From: an uncultured Alphaproteobacteria bacterium
GTDB lineage: Bacteria; Pseudomonadota; Alphaproteobacteria; HIMB59
DNA: 64,000 bases
Direction: 5' to 3'
Assembly (NCBI GenBank): GCA_902610175.1
Contig: CACLUR010000001.1
Coordinates: 62,001 to 126,000 of the forward strand
The position numbers and the translations under genes are program-made. Shown piece by piece: positions 16,115 through 27,853 of this stretch; position 1 is the stretch's first letter; each line of letters opens with the position of its first letter. A model generated the notes under the pieces. That model made no database searches. It had not been told where the DNA came from and was given only the letters and a program-made list of their open reading frames with translations.

Positions 16115-17056
16115 ATGGCAGTTTACACAACTATATCTCATAAAGATGCACAAAAATTATTTAGATCACTTGGGGAAATTGTTAAGTTAGAGGGTATCAA
16201 AGAAGGAGTGGAAAATACAAATTATTTAGTTCATTTGAATGACTCAAATAAATTTATACTTACTCTTTTTGAAAAGAGAACTAAAGAGGAGGATCTACCT
16301 TATTTTAATAATCTTATGAGGTTGTTTTCTAAAAATGGTGTTTCTTGTCCATTAAGTATAAGTATAAACAATGAGGACATATTCAAGATTAAAGAAAAAT
16401 TTTGTTGTATCTACACTTTTGTTAAAGGTAGGCCTATATTAGAGTGTAACAATGAGCAATTAGATTCATTAGGAAAGTCTATAGCACATTTGCATCAATC
16501 TGGAAGTAGTTTGAGTCTCTCAAGAAAAAATATGATGCTATTACCCACTTGGAAACATATTAATGAGAGTTTTTCAAAAAGTGATCCTAAAATAAGTAGT
16601 GAGGAGTACAAATATATTTTTGACAATATAAATAATCTTCAAGATAAATTTCCTTTAAATTTGAGGCAAATTAATATTCATGCAGACTTATTTGGGGATA
16701 ATATTTTTTTTATAGGTGATCAAGTTTCAGGTTTTATAGATTTCTTTTTTTCTTGCACTGATACTGTGCTTTATGATTTAGCTACGTTTGTGAATGCTTG
16801 GTTTTTTAAAGAAAATAAATTCATAGAAGATAATTTTGTAAAATTTCTTAAATCTTACCAACAAAACTTTGAATTAACTATTGAGGAAAAGGACAATTTT
16901 AACTTTTACTTAAAAGTAAGCTCTATTCGATTTTTTTTAACAAGACTTTATGACTTACATTTTAATTATGAGGGAAATGTAAAACATAAAAATCCAATAG
17001 AATTTTTTGAAATTTTTAAATTTCATGAAAAAAATAATATACAGGACTTTTTTTGA
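16115..17056 (+). CDS. thrB: Homoserine kinase, phosphotransferase (type II) family
   Basis: This 313-residue enzyme phosphorylates homoserine to O-phosphohomoserine, the substrate of threonine synthase (thrC at 18719). It belongs to the aminoglycoside-phosphotransferase fold: N-lobe LEGIKEGVENTNYLV, hinge IYTFVKGRPI, catalytic loop NIHADLFGDNIF and metal-binding GFIDFFFSC. This is the type common in Alphaproteobacteria, unrelated to the GHMP-type ThrB of E. coli. It overlaps rnhA by four bases; the thrB-rnhA pair is conserved in the class. Annotation as a kinase for another amino alcohol is possible but the neighbours favour ThrB. Confidence 0.92.
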   Translation: MAVYTTISHKDAQKLFRSLGEIVKLEGIKEGVENTNYLVHLNDSNKFILTLFEKRTKEEDLPYFNNLMRLFSKNGVSCPLSISINNEDIFKIKEKFCCIYTFVKGRPILECNNEQLDSLGKSIAHLHQSGSSLSLSRKNMMLLPTWKHINESFSKSDPKISSEEYKYIFDNINNLQDKFPLNLRQINIHADLFGDNIFFIGDQVSGFIDFFFSCTDTVLYDLATFVNAWFFKENKFIEDNFVKFLKSYQQNFELTIEEKDNFNFYLKVSSIRFFLTRLYDLHFNYEGNVKHKNPIEFFEIFKFHEKNNIQDFF

Positions 17057-17496
17057 TTAACGTATACACAGATGGTTCGTGTCTTGGAAATCCAGGAAAT
17101 GGGGGTTGGGCTTTTTTAGTAGTCAGTGAAAATAATATTAGTTTTAGGACTGGATTTGAAAAAAATACTACTAATAATCGAATGGAGCTAATAGCTGCTA
17201 TTAAAGCATTAGAGTTTTTAGATAATAATAACAAAATTTCTTTAAATACTGATAGCAACTATGTGAAACAAGGCATAACAACCTGGATATTAAATTGGAA
17301 AAAAAATTATTGGAAAACATCAACAAAGCAACTTGTTAAAAATAAGGAGCTTTGGGAAAGATTAGATAATCTTAATAAAAGAAAAGATATTATTTGGAAT
17401 TGGGTTAAAGCCCACGATAATAATAAATACAATAATCAAGTTGATGAGCTTGCCAGAAAAGCAGCACTAACACTAACTGAGTCTTCGTTTAATTAA
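17053..17496 (+). CDS. rnhA: Ribonuclease HI
   Basis: RNase HI degrades RNA in RNA-DNA hybrids. The 147-residue protein has the DEDD active site: Asp in VYTDGSCLGNPG, Glu in NNRMELIAAI, Asp in LNTDSNYV, and the last Asp in NQVDELARKAA, with the KxWxWVKAH-type basic segment (WNWVKAHD). Start is TTG overlapping the thrB stop (TTGA). The 3' end overlaps convergent M16 peptidase coding sequence by 24 bases, the longest convergent overlap in the window. Confidence 0.96.
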   Translation: MINVYTDGSCLGNPGNGGWAFLVVSENNISFRTGFEKNTTNNRMELIAAIKALEFLDNNNKISLNTDSNYVKQGITTWILNWKKNYWKTSTKQLVKNKELWERLDNLNKRKDIIWNWVKAHDNNKYNNQVDELARKAALTLTESSFN

Positions 17497-18726
17497 GTCT
17501 GCTGACTCGAGATGCTCTATTGGTCCAATGGATGAAATTGTCAAATTAGAGTCGTATAATTTTGCTCTAGCTTTTTCCAAATCTTCCAATTGCACAGCGT
17601 CTATTTTAGCAATAAATTCCTCAGGAGATCTAACCTTATTGTGCATTAAATAGCTAGATGCGTTGGATCTACATCTTGTAGAGATACTTTCCTCTCCTTT
17701 TAAAATTCCTACTTTAAATTTTGCTTTTGTTTTAGTTAATTCCTCCTGCGTAAAAGTATTTGCATTAATATTTAATTGATCGCAAAGCACAGGTATTAAT
17801 TCTTTTACTTCCTTATGGCCTGTGCCCGCATAAACATAAAAAATACCTGAGTCAGAAAAGAAATCACAACTGCTGTATATGCTATAAACCAAACCTCTTT
17901 TTTCTCGAATTTCTTGGAATAATCTTGAAGACATACCAGAACCAAGAAGTGTTGAGTAAACTCTTGTTGCATAGTAGAGGTCTGAATGAATATCAACTCC
18001 CTCAAAACCTAATAATAACTTAACCTGCTCTAAATTTTTCTCCTGACGGTATTCTCCACCTACGTAAGTAGATTTTGGAGTATAATCGTCATCACCCAGA
18101 GGGAGATTTTGAAATTTCTCCTCAACTAGTTTTATTATTTTGTCCTCTTCAAAATTTCCTGATACTGAAAACACCATTTTTTTTGGGTTATAAAAACCTC
18201 TCATAAAACCCTCTACTTCATCCCTTGATATAGATTTTATAATTTCAGCCGAACCTAAAATTGACCTCCCCATAGGTTGGTCCGGGTAAGCTAACTCGTC
18301 GAATTTATCAGCTACAATACTATCTGGTTCATCAGCATACATTCCAATCTCTTGTAATATGACTCCTCTCTCTTTATCGAGCTCCTTAGAATCAAAAGTT
18401 GAAAACTGCAATATATCGCTAATTACATCTATAGATAGTTCAACATTTTCTTTTAAACCACTCATGTAATAAGCAGTTATTTCTCTTGAAGTATATGCGT
18501 TGTGAGAATTACCTACTAATTCAACCTCTTTAGCTATTTGAGCAGCTGATCTATTTTTTGTTCCTTTGAAGGCCATGTGCTCTAGTAAGTGAGCAACACC
18601 ATTGATCTCTTTTCGCTCATTTCTTGCCCCAACCTTGTTCCACATCCCAACACTTACTGTTTCTACAGTTTTTACATAATCTGTTATCAAGGTTATCCCA
18701 TTTTTGAGCTTATGAACGTTAGGCAT
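17473..18726 (-). CDS. M16 zinc peptidase, mitochondrial-processing-peptidase-like
   Basis: The 417-residue protein has the inverted zinc motif HLLEH (H46, E49, H50) and the distal Glu ligand E126, spaced exactly 76 residues after H50, so the site is intact. It is closest in form to the bacterial relatives of mitochondrial processing peptidase beta subunit, with conserved NAYTSREITAYYM and EKRGLVYSIYSSCDFF. The substrate in free-living bacteria is not settled. It overlaps thrC by eight bases at its start; the thrC to M16 order is a standard alphaproteobacterial arrangement. Confidence 0.93.
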   Translation of the reverse strand: MPNVHKLKNGITLITDYVKTVETVSVGMWNKVGARNERKEINGVAHLLEHMAFKGTKNRSAAQIAKEVELVGNSHNAYTSREITAYYMSGLKENVELSIDVISDILQFSTFDSKELDKERGVILQEIGMYADEPDSIVADKFDELAYPDQPMGRSILGSAEIIKSISRDEVEGFMRGFYNPKKMVFSVSGNFEEDKIIKLVEEKFQNLPLGDDDYTPKSTYVGGEYRQEKNLEQVKLLLGFEGVDIHSDLYYATRVYSTLLGSGMSSRLFQEIREKRGLVYSIYSSCDFFSDSGIFYVYAGTGHKEVKELIPVLCDQLNINANTFTQEELTKTKAKFKVGILKGEESISTRCRSNASSYLMHNKVRSPEEFIAKIDAVQLEDLEKARAKLYDSNLTISSIGPIEHLESADLIKRRLS

Positions 18727-20071
18727 GCGCTTCTATATAATCTCCTAATTCTTTATAATTGTTATCTAAAATTGCAAACTTTTCATTATTAAGAAATTCA
18801 ATATTTTTATCATATTTAATATTATCACCTACTGCCTTTTCGACAGTTTCCTGAAATTTTACAGGATGAGCACAAGCTAGACACATTGCTTTTTTTAGAT
18901 TTAATTTATCCGCACATACTATACCAACCGCTGTATGAGGATCTAATAAAATATTATAATTTTCATATGTGATTTTAATTTGATTTTCAACTTCTTTGGA
19001 AGTTGCGCTTTCAGATAAAAATTTCTCAGATAATGACTTATGAATAGAACTCTCTAATTTTTTATTATGTTCATTATTTTGAATATTTTGAAAAAGCTCA
19101 TTTGTTGCTCCTGGTCCAAGAAGCTCTGATAAAAGTCTTTCAAAATTACTTGATATTGTTATGTCCATGCTAGGGCTATTAGTTTTTACAACATTGTAGA
19201 GATGTAGATCATTATTGCTTATAATTCGATGTAAAATATTATTCTCATTTGTCGCAACAATTAATTTATTTATTGGAAATCCCATTGACTTGAGCAAATG
19301 AGCAGAATATATATTTCCAAAATTACCACTTGGTACAACAAAATTATCAATATTATGATTAAGATATGACCATGCATAATAAATTGATTGTGGTAACACC
19401 CTAAACCAATTAATTGAGTTCACTGCAGTAAAGCTATATTTATTATTTATGTCCCTATCTCTAAATAGTTTTTTTACTAAATTTTGACAATCATCAAAAC
19501 TTCCATTTAGGGCGATATTAAAGACATTATTACCTCCACTTGTTGTCATTTGTTTTCTTTGGAAGAGAGATGTTGAATTATGAGGGTGCAGAATAAAAAT
19601 ACTAATATTTTCAATATCTTTAAAGGCTTGAATTGCAGCGGAACCGGTATCCCCAGAAGTTGCTCCAATCACTACTAATTTTCTATCTATTTTTTTTATA
19701 TAGTACTCATATATTTTGGCTAACAAACACATAGCGTAATCTTTAAAAGCTAGTGTCGGACCATGAAATAAATTCAATAGATCGTTTTCACCAATGTTTG
19801 ATATTGAAACAATTTCTTTATCAAATTTACTATAAGCCTCTTCGATAATCTTTTTAATTACTGTGGGCTCAAATAAATCTGATAAAAAAGGGGTTAAAAT
19901 GAAATTTGCTATTTCAAGATAATTTTTTCCTTTTAGTCCATTTATTTGATTTTTACTAAATTTTGGAATTTCATTTGGAATAAATAGACCTCCATCTGGT
20001 GCTAGACCGAAATTCAGTACCTGCTCAGCAGAGTACTCTTTTTTATCATCTCGTGTACTTATATATTTCAT
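18719..20071 (-). CDS. thrC: Threonine synthase
   Basis: A PLP-dependent enzyme that converts O-phosphohomoserine to threonine. Of 450 residues, the PLP lysine is K110 in FHGPTLAFKDYA, with the phosphate-binding GATSGDTGSAA and PSGNFGN motifs downstream. This is the long form found in proteobacteria and yeast. Its substrate is made by ThrB at 16115. It overlaps the upstream carboxypeptidase gene in ATGA and the downstream M16 gene by eight bases, so it lies in the long reverse operon that begins with ctaC. Confidence 0.97.
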   Translation of the reverse strand: MKYISTRDDKKEYSAEQVLNFGLAPDGGLFIPNEIPKFSKNQINGLKGKNYLEIANFILTPFLSDLFEPTVIKKIIEEAYSKFDKEIVSISNIGENDLLNLFHGPTLAFKDYAMCLLAKIYEYYIKKIDRKLVVIGATSGDTGSAAIQAFKDIENISIFILHPHNSTSLFQRKQMTTSGGNNVFNIALNGSFDDCQNLVKKLFRDRDINNKYSFTAVNSINWFRVLPQSIYYAWSYLNHNIDNFVVPSGNFGNIYSAHLLKSMGFPINKLIVATNENNILHRIISNNDLHLYNVVKTNSPSMDITISSNFERLLSELLGPGATNELFQNIQNNEHNKKLESSIHKSLSEKFLSESATSKEVENQIKITYENYNILLDPHTAVGIVCADKLNLKKAMCLACAHPVKFQETVEKAVGDNIKYDKNIEFLNNEKFAILDNNYKELGDYIEAHA

Positions 20072-21507
20072 TCTACAAATCTATCTAACAAATGATCTAA
20101 ATAAAATTTTGGATTTAAATTCTCACCAGAAATGCTTTGTAACATTTCATCAGATGAATATAAAGAGGCTTTTTGATGGATATTAGTATTTAACCAACTG
20201 ATTAAATTATTTATATTCTCTTCATTAGGGTTGTTTAAAAAAATATCAAATAAAGGGCAATTAAATTTAATTTGTGAGGCTATCATAGCACCAAGAGCAT
20301 AAGTAGGGAAATAACCAAATATACCCTCATACCAATGAATATCTTGGAGAACCCCCTCTGTTTCTGAAGTTAGATTGATTGACAAATTATTTAAATAGTT
20401 TTCATTCCATAAATTTTTTATATCTTTAAATTTAATTTTATTTTTAAATATCTCTTTTTCAATTTTATACCTGATGTAAACGTGGATCGGGTAAGAAAAT
20501 TCATCAGCACTAACCCTTATAGGATTAACTCTCACATTATGATAGTGTTCTAAGAACGATTTTTCCAAATCTTTAGAATTATCAAAAATATTGTTTATAA
20601 TTTTAAAATAAACCTTTGATTTAAAGATATGATTTTCAAAAAAAAGAGATTGGCTTTCATGGACACTTAAACTTCGAGATTGACCTAATGGCTCATAAAG
20701 ATATTCATTAGGTCGATTCTGCTCGTAAACTCCATGGCCTGTTTCATGAAATAATGCTGATAAGGACTCTAATATATTGTCTTCAAACCTAGTTGTTATC
20801 CTTACATCATTTGTTGCCCCTCCACAAAAAGGGTGATGAGATTGATCAATTCTACCTCTATCAAAATCGAAGTTGAGTTGTTCTAATTTTACTTTTACCA
20901 TTTTTAATATTTCTGAGTCTGAAATATTTGATTTATACACATGAGGTGATTTAATTTTTTTTATATCCAAATATTTAGGTATTATTTCTCTCTCAATTAC
21001 TGAAAAAACTTGGTCGATCTTTGATGAGTCATAATCCATATCGTATTTAGAAATTAAAGAGTCATAAGGTGATAAAAAAGTAGCCTTAGCTAATTGACTC
21101 GCTTCCTCATGTACTAAATCTAATAGATCATTGAAATCTTTTTCGATTATCGAAGAGTCATTTTTTGATCTGGCCTCTCTCCATAAGTGCTCACAAATTA
21201 GTTTTTTTTTTATCAGTAGAGATTTCAAATCTGGGTCAATAGCATTTTCTTTGACGATAATACTCTTCATTAATTTTAAAGACATAGTATCTGCTTCACT
21301 TAATTTTGTATTTTCAGCTTTTTGAATTTCTTCTTGAATATCTTCGCTTCTAAATATTCTATCTGTAAAGTTAGATAAAATAGACATTTGCTCTGATCTA
21401 GACTCAATACTTTTTTTTGGTAGATTAGTTGCGTTATCCCAAAATAAAAGACCACTAACGTCATTCAACACATAGTAGCTTTTAAAATACTCTTTGAGTT
21501 TATTCAT
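20068..21507 (-). CDS. M32 (Taq-type) metallocarboxypeptidase
   Basis: The 479-residue protein is a member of carboxypeptidase family M32: HETGH zinc motif at 254-258 in ALFHETGHGVYEQ, with DQSHHPFCGG and VRITTRF upstream and the DEFSYPIHVYIRY segment downstream. These cytosolic enzymes remove C-terminal residues from peptides, usually with broad specificity but stopping at proline. It is wedged between surf1 and thrC with overlaps on both sides, a position not usual for this family, and would let imported peptides feed amino acid pools. Confidence 0.93.
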   Translation of the reverse strand: MNKLKEYFKSYYVLNDVSGLLFWDNATNLPKKSIESRSEQMSILSNFTDRIFRSEDIQEEIQKAENTKLSEADTMSLKLMKSIIVKENAIDPDLKSLLIKKKLICEHLWREARSKNDSSIIEKDFNDLLDLVHEEASQLAKATFLSPYDSLISKYDMDYDSSKIDQVFSVIEREIIPKYLDIKKIKSPHVYKSNISDSEILKMVKVKLEQLNFDFDRGRIDQSHHPFCGGATNDVRITTRFEDNILESLSALFHETGHGVYEQNRPNEYLYEPLGQSRSLSVHESQSLFFENHIFKSKVYFKIINNIFDNSKDLEKSFLEHYHNVRVNPIRVSADEFSYPIHVYIRYKIEKEIFKNKIKFKDIKNLWNENYLNNLSINLTSETEGVLQDIHWYEGIFGYFPTYALGAMIASQIKFNCPLFDIFLNNPNEENINNLISWLNTNIHQKASLYSSDEMLQSISGENLNPKFYLDHLLDRFVE

Positions 21508-22171
21508 ATTTTCTTCTTATAATTAACAGCATGACGATACATGACAAGCTAAGCAAAAACCAAGTTATTGAATAATTCAAATGATTATTTCTCAAAAATA
21601 TAAGAGGATTAAAGGTATATTTAGATACCCTATCATCTAGAAGAACAAAATAATATTTGGATAGGAAAGAATGTTGATAAAATTGATTAAAATCAGTTTT
21701 ATTAACAGAGTACCAAGTATTATTGGACAAATCATTCTCTGGCGTAAAAAAAGGTTTATCTGAATTGAAATCTCTTATGTATACCTTAGGGTTGTCTATA
21801 GATTGATATCTTTGAATAATATTTTGAACTTGATCGACGTTTTTGTCTAAAAACCATCCAAAATTGATAACACTATATATACTATTTTTATACTTTACCG
21901 GAAGTATTAGGTGATAACCTGGTTTTCCTTTAAATGTTTTTGATTCCAAATAAATTGGTTTATTTAATATTGTATAATTATCATCTAATTTTACTGAAAC
22001 TAAATTTTTGTAGTTTAGATCACCAGAAAACAAAGAGGGATTGAGAATTGAATTACGTATATTGTCCATTAAATCATTTTTCCAATTTAGTCGGTAAAGT
22101 TGCCATGAACCTAAGATAAAGGTTAAAATAGAAATTCCTATAAATACAAATGTTAATGATGACTTATTCAT
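21500..22171 (-). CDS. surf1: SURF1-family cytochrome oxidase assembly protein
   Basis: A 223-residue protein with one transmembrane helix at each end (about 8-25 and 198-217) and a periplasmic middle, the SURF1 layout. Recognisable features are LGSWQLYRLNWKN after the first helix, NFGWFLDKN in the middle and HLNYSITWF before the last helix, which match the conserved family segments (G-x-W-Q-x-x-R, N-x-G-W). SURF1 helps heme a insertion into subunit I. It overlaps the carboxypeptidase start by eight bases. A gap of 43 bases separates it from ctaE. Confidence 0.93.
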   Translation of the reverse strand: MNKSSLTFVFIGISILTFILGSWQLYRLNWKNDLMDNIRNSILNPSLFSGDLNYKNLVSVKLDDNYTILNKPIYLESKTFKGKPGYHLILPVKYKNSIYSVINFGWFLDKNVDQVQNIIQRYQSIDNPKVYIRDFNSDKPFFTPENDLSNNTWYSVNKTDFNQFYQHSFLSKYYFVLLDDRVSKYTFNPLIFLRNNHLNYSITWFLLSLSCIVMLLIIRRKYE

Positions 22172-22214
22172 AAATAAAATTTTAGTTTAAATGTAAAAGA
22201 TAAAAATATTTGGT

Positions 22215-23057
22215 TTATCTTCCCCACCAATAGATACTTATGTATAAAAACAACCAAACAACATCAACAAAATGCCAATACCATGCAGCTGCCTCAAAAC
22301 CAAAATGTCTTTTTGGGGTTAAATGACCTTTTCTTATTCTCAATAAACAGACTAATAAGAATAAAGTACCAATTAATACATGAAAACCATGAAAACCGGT
22401 TGCCATGAAAAAAGTTGAAGGATATATACCTTCAGTAAAACCAAAAGTTGCATGTTGGTATTCATATATTTGTAAAAGTGAAAATATGAAACCTAAAAAA
22501 ACTGTGTAATATAAACCTTTAAGAGCCTCTTTATTATTACCCTCTCTTAATTCATGGTGTGCCCATGTACAGGTAGTGCCTGATAAAAGTAAAATCAAGG
22601 TATTTAAATATGGGATGTCTAGTGGATCAAAAGTTTCAATTCCTTTTGGGGGCCAAACTCCTATTCCAAGAGTGCCTGTAAAAACTTCTTTGTACTCAGC
22701 TAAAAATGTTTTAGGTAATAGACTTGCATCAAAAAAAGCCCAAAAGAAAGCAACAAAAAACATTACTTCTGATGTAATGAACAGTGCCATACCCCACCTA
22801 AGACCAATCTCAGTGATTGAATTATGTACTTTCAAAAAAGTGCTCTCTTTTATTATGTCTCGCCACCACATAAACATAGTAAAAAGTATTAGAACAAGAC
22901 CTGCCAACATAGGCCATAGCATCTCATAGTGCATATACAAAATAGCTCCTGAAACTAGAAAAAGGGCTGAAAAAGCACCAACTAATGGCCAAGGACTAGG
23001 ATTGACAAGATGAAATTTATGTTTCTTTTCAGAGTCTTTAAATACTAAATCAACCAT
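22215..23057 (-). CDS. ctaE: Cytochrome c oxidase subunit III
   Basis: The 280-residue protein has the seven hydrophobic helices of subunit III of aa3-type oxidase. Conserved pieces include VNPSPWPLVGAF at the N-terminus, WWRDIIKEST, TSEVMFFVAFFWAFF, GHHGFHV-like GFHGFHVLIGT and the final WYWHFVDVVWLFLY. It stabilises the catalytic core of the terminal oxidase in the inner membrane. It follows ctaG by 12 bases on the same transcript. Confidence 0.97.
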   Translation of the reverse strand: MVDLVFKDSEKKHKFHLVNPSPWPLVGAFSALFLVSGAILYMHYEMLWPMLAGLVLILFTMFMWWRDIIKESTFLKVHNSITEIGLRWGMALFITSEVMFFVAFFWAFFDASLLPKTFLAEYKEVFTGTLGIGVWPPKGIETFDPLDIPYLNTLILLLSGTTCTWAHHELREGNNKEALKGLYYTVFLGFIFSLLQIYEYQHATFGFTEGIYPSTFFMATGFHGFHVLIGTLFLLVCLLRIRKGHLTPKRHFGFEAAAWYWHFVDVVWLFLYISIYWWGR

Positions 23058-23069
23058 TTAGATAATATT

Positions 23070-23606
23070 TCATTCTTTTTTCTCAAAAAAGGTATATGAC
23101 AAAGTGACATTCTTCGTCCTACTTGCCTCAGGGTCGTCAAGTATCAATGGATCTAAGTAAAAAGTGACAGGAAACTCAACAACTTGATTTGGTTTTATCG
23201 TTTGATCAATAAAGCAAAAGCATTCGATCTTATATAGGTATGGGCCAATTTTAGGTGGTAAAATGTTAAATATAGACGTACCTGTTGAGCTAACATCAGT
23301 ATTGTTTTTAGCTTTAAAAACAACATCATACTTTACACCTTCTGTAATATTCATTTTTTGAGGAGCTTCGAACATCCAGTCCAAACCTTCATTTACCTGA
23401 GCTGAAAATATAACTTTTATATCAAGTTCCCCCGAGTTGATATTTTGCTGTTGTTCTTGAATTTTAACTTCTTTATTAAAACCTTGGAATCCAGTTAGGT
23501 CACAAAAAAGCTTATATAGTGGCACAGAAAAAATTACTAAACTCAGCATAAAGCCAAGTATCAATATTAAAACAAATAATGTTTTGTTTTTATTTGATAT
23601 GTTCAA
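23070..23606 (-). CDS. ctaG: Cytochrome c oxidase copper-delivery protein Cox11/CtaG
   Basis: CtaG delivers copper to the CuB centre of subunit I. The 178-residue protein has an N-terminal membrane anchor (about 10-30) and a periplasmic domain with the copper-binding CFCF motif in IECFCFIDQ, followed by the conserved FPVTFYLDP. The start is TTG at 23606, overlapping in TTGA with the stop of the preceding 33-residue gene. Position between ctaB and ctaE is the standard one. Confidence 0.96.
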   Translation of the reverse strand: MNISNKNKTLFVLILILGFMLSLVIFSVPLYKLFCDLTGFQGFNKEVKIQEQQQNINSGELDIKVIFSAQVNEGLDWMFEAPQKMNITEGVKYDVVFKAKNNTDVSSTGTSIFNILPPKIGPYLYKIECFCFIDQTIKPNQVVEFPVTFYLDPLILDDPEASRTKNVTLSYTFFEKKE

Positions 23607-23704
23607 ATACCAGATTTAATTCTAAATATTGTAATAAAATAAAATGCTGTAACAAGCATGAAGAGTAAAGCTAAGACCAATAAATTTTTATTTTTTCTTT
23701 TCAT
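23603..23704 (-). CDS. Small single-helix protein between ctaB and ctaG (CoxF-like)
   Basis: A 33-residue ORF begins with ATG at 23704, sharing one base with the ctaB stop, and ends in TGA overlapping the ctaG start by four bases. It reads as a short basic N-terminus (MKRKNKN), one hydrophobic helix and a FYFITIFRIK end. Alphaproteobacteria generally carry a tiny single-helix gene at exactly this point in the cta operon (CoxF or hypothetical), which supports this being real. Role in oxidase assembly is inferred from position only. Confidence 0.75.
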   Translation of the reverse strand: MKRKNKNLLVLALLFMLVTAFYFITIFRIKSGI

Positions 23705-24630
23705 TAGAATAAATATTTATCAATAACTGTTAAAGCGAAAATAAGAAACAGATAAACAATTGAATATCCAAAAAGTTTAATTGAGTCTTTCTTAGTATTT
23801 TGTGACTTATTTAGTTTAAAAAGTTTGTAAATAAAATATGCATTTAGAAGATTGGAGCCTAAAAAAAAGCTCATTCCCGCGTATTTAAGAAAATATAGGG
23901 AGTTTACTGATGCAACCATTAAAAGTGTATAAATATTCATCATAAAAAGTGTTTTTTTTATACCGTGTTTAACGGGGTACATCGGTATATCAGCGTCAGA
24001 GTAATCTTGGTTTCTAAATATAGCTAATGCCCAAGAGTGTGGAGGTGTCCATAAAAATATTATTAAGCATAATATTATCGGGTAGAAAATTTGTTCACTT
24101 GAAATACTCATCCACGCAATCACTGGAGGGAGAGCACCTGCTAAACCACCAATTACTATATTCTGTGCAGTTTTATGCTTCAGATACATTGTATAAAAAA
24201 CAGAGTAATAAAGAATTGTAAAGGCTAATAAGATTGAGGCCTTAATATTTCCAAAGAAAAATAAACCTACTACAGAAAAAAAAGAAAAAATTAATCCAAT
24301 CCCAAGTGCTGTATTTGCTGAAATATTTCCTGAAGGAATAGGTCTAAACTTTGTTCTATCCATTTTAGAGTCAATTATTCGATCAAACCACATGTTTAAA
24401 ATAGCTGAACCAGATGCTCCCATTGCTATAAGGGTAAGAGACATTCCTTTTATAAATAAACTTTTATCAGATGGTGCTAATAACATCGCACATAAAGCGG
24501 TAAATATTACAAGAGAAATTACACCAGGTTTAATTAGTACATAAAGTTGTTTTAAAAAATTAACAACTTGCAATAAGAACAGGTTTTGTTCTGTCTGTAC
24601 AAAAGTTTGATGATGCTTTTTTTCTAACAC
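23704..24630 (-). CDS. ctaB: Heme O synthase (protoheme IX farnesyltransferase)
   Basis: This 308-residue UbiA-superfamily membrane enzyme attaches a farnesyl group to heme b to make heme O, precursor of heme a for the oxidase. The first Asp-rich motif is in NMWFDRIIDSKMDRTKFRP, the second region is DYSDADIPMYPV, and about nine hydrophobic helices are visible, including WTPPHSWALA. Start is GTG. It lies between ctaD and the small CoxF-like gene. Confidence 0.96.
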   Translation of the reverse strand: MLEKKHHQTFVQTEQNLFLLQVVNFLKQLYVLIKPGVISLVIFTALCAMLLAPSDKSLFIKGMSLTLIAMGASGSAILNMWFDRIIDSKMDRTKFRPIPSGNISANTALGIGLIFSFFSVVGLFFFGNIKASILLAFTILYYSVFYTMYLKHKTAQNIVIGGLAGALPPVIAWMSISSEQIFYPIILCLIIFLWTPPHSWALAIFRNQDYSDADIPMYPVKHGIKKTLFMMNIYTLLMVASVNSLYFLKYAGMSFFLGSNLLNAYFIYKLFKLNKSQNTKKDSIKLFGYSIVYLFLIFALTVIDKYLF

Positions 24631-24633
24631 AAA

Positions 24634-27080
<2,447 letters not shown>

Positions 27081-27109
27081 CTAAAACATATTAGTAATCT
27101 TTTTTGTAC

Positions 27110-27115
27110 AGTATA
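27110..27115 (-). promoter_or_regulatory. Candidate -10 box for the ctaC operon
   Basis: On the reverse strand TATACT (27115 to 27110) lies 30 bases before the ctaC ATG, in the only free space upstream of the operon. The expected -35 region reads GGTTTT and is a poor match, so the promoter is weak by sequence or activator-dependent. Confidence 0.35.
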
Positions 27116-27145
27116 TTGACAGGATGTCGCTTAAAACCGCAATAA

Positions 27146-27853
27146 TTATGAAAAATAGTGAAATGTTAAACTAAGTGCGGCAATAACTGCTGTATCAGCT
27201 TTTAAAATGTTTGGGCCTAGACTCACATTAAAGAAATTTTTTGAGCTATCTGAAATAAATGCTCTTTCCTCCTCCTCAAAGCCTCCTTCAGGTCCTATAA
27301 CAACTAAGATTTCACTATTTGGCTTAATTTTAGCTTGTGATAAATGAATTCCTTTGAGATTTTCATCGAACATCAGCACTGTTTTATCAGATATAATATT
27401 AGACCTATTTTTGAGATCAATTAACTTGTCAATATTTGGTATAGATAATCTTCCACTTTGTTGAGCAGCACCTACTGCATATGTATTAAATTTATCAAGA
27501 TTAATCTTTGTATTAATAGTTCTATTAAATGATGTAGGGAATAGACATCTAACACCCATCTCAGTTGATTGTCTGATAATTAGCTCACTGTTTTGGTATT
27601 TAATGGGAGAAAACATTAAGTCTATCAGAGTTTCTGTTCTAGGTGTTGAGATTTGACTTATCGATTTAGCTTTTAAAAAATTTTTTTTGATATCAATTAT
27701 CTCGCACTTCCACTCACCAGAAATATTATTAAACAAAGAGATCTCGTCTCCTATTTTAAGTCTTATGACTTTTACAAGATGGATATAATACTTTTTTTCT
27801 AGCTCATAAGTGCTACCCTGCTTTATAATTGAATTAAAATAAACTCTTTTCAT
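27146..27853 (-). CDS. rsmE: 16S rRNA m3U1498 methyltransferase
   Basis: RsmE methylates U1498 of 16S rRNA using SAM. The 235-residue protein has the SPOUT trefoil-knot features: VIGPEGGFEEEE and SLGPNILKADTAVIAAL near the C-terminus, where the more usual form is LG-x-R-I-L-R-x-E-T-A, so the Arg is Lys and the Glu is Asp here. The N-terminal PUA-like part contains HLVKVIRLKIGDEISLFN. ATG 27853 is preferred to an upstream TTG because it starts with the typical MKRVYF. That ATG lies in the same CATG that starts divergent ubiA. Confidence 0.92.
   Translation of the reverse strand: MKRVYFNSIIKQGSTYELEKKYYIHLVKVIRLKIGDEISLFNNISGEWKCEIIDIKKNFLKAKSISQISTPRTETLIDLMFSPIKYQNSELIIRQSTEMGVRCLFPTSFNRTINTKINLDKFNTYAVGAAQQSGRLSIPNIDKLIDLKNRSNIISDKTVLMFDENLKGIHLSQAKIKPNSEILVVIGPEGGFEEEERAFISDSSKNFFNVSLGPNILKADTAVIAALSLTFHYFS

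Noticed and set aside
22576-22929. 117-codon forward ORF inside ctaE
   Set aside because: Antisense to a highly conserved oxidase subunit, no start context or recognisable domain.
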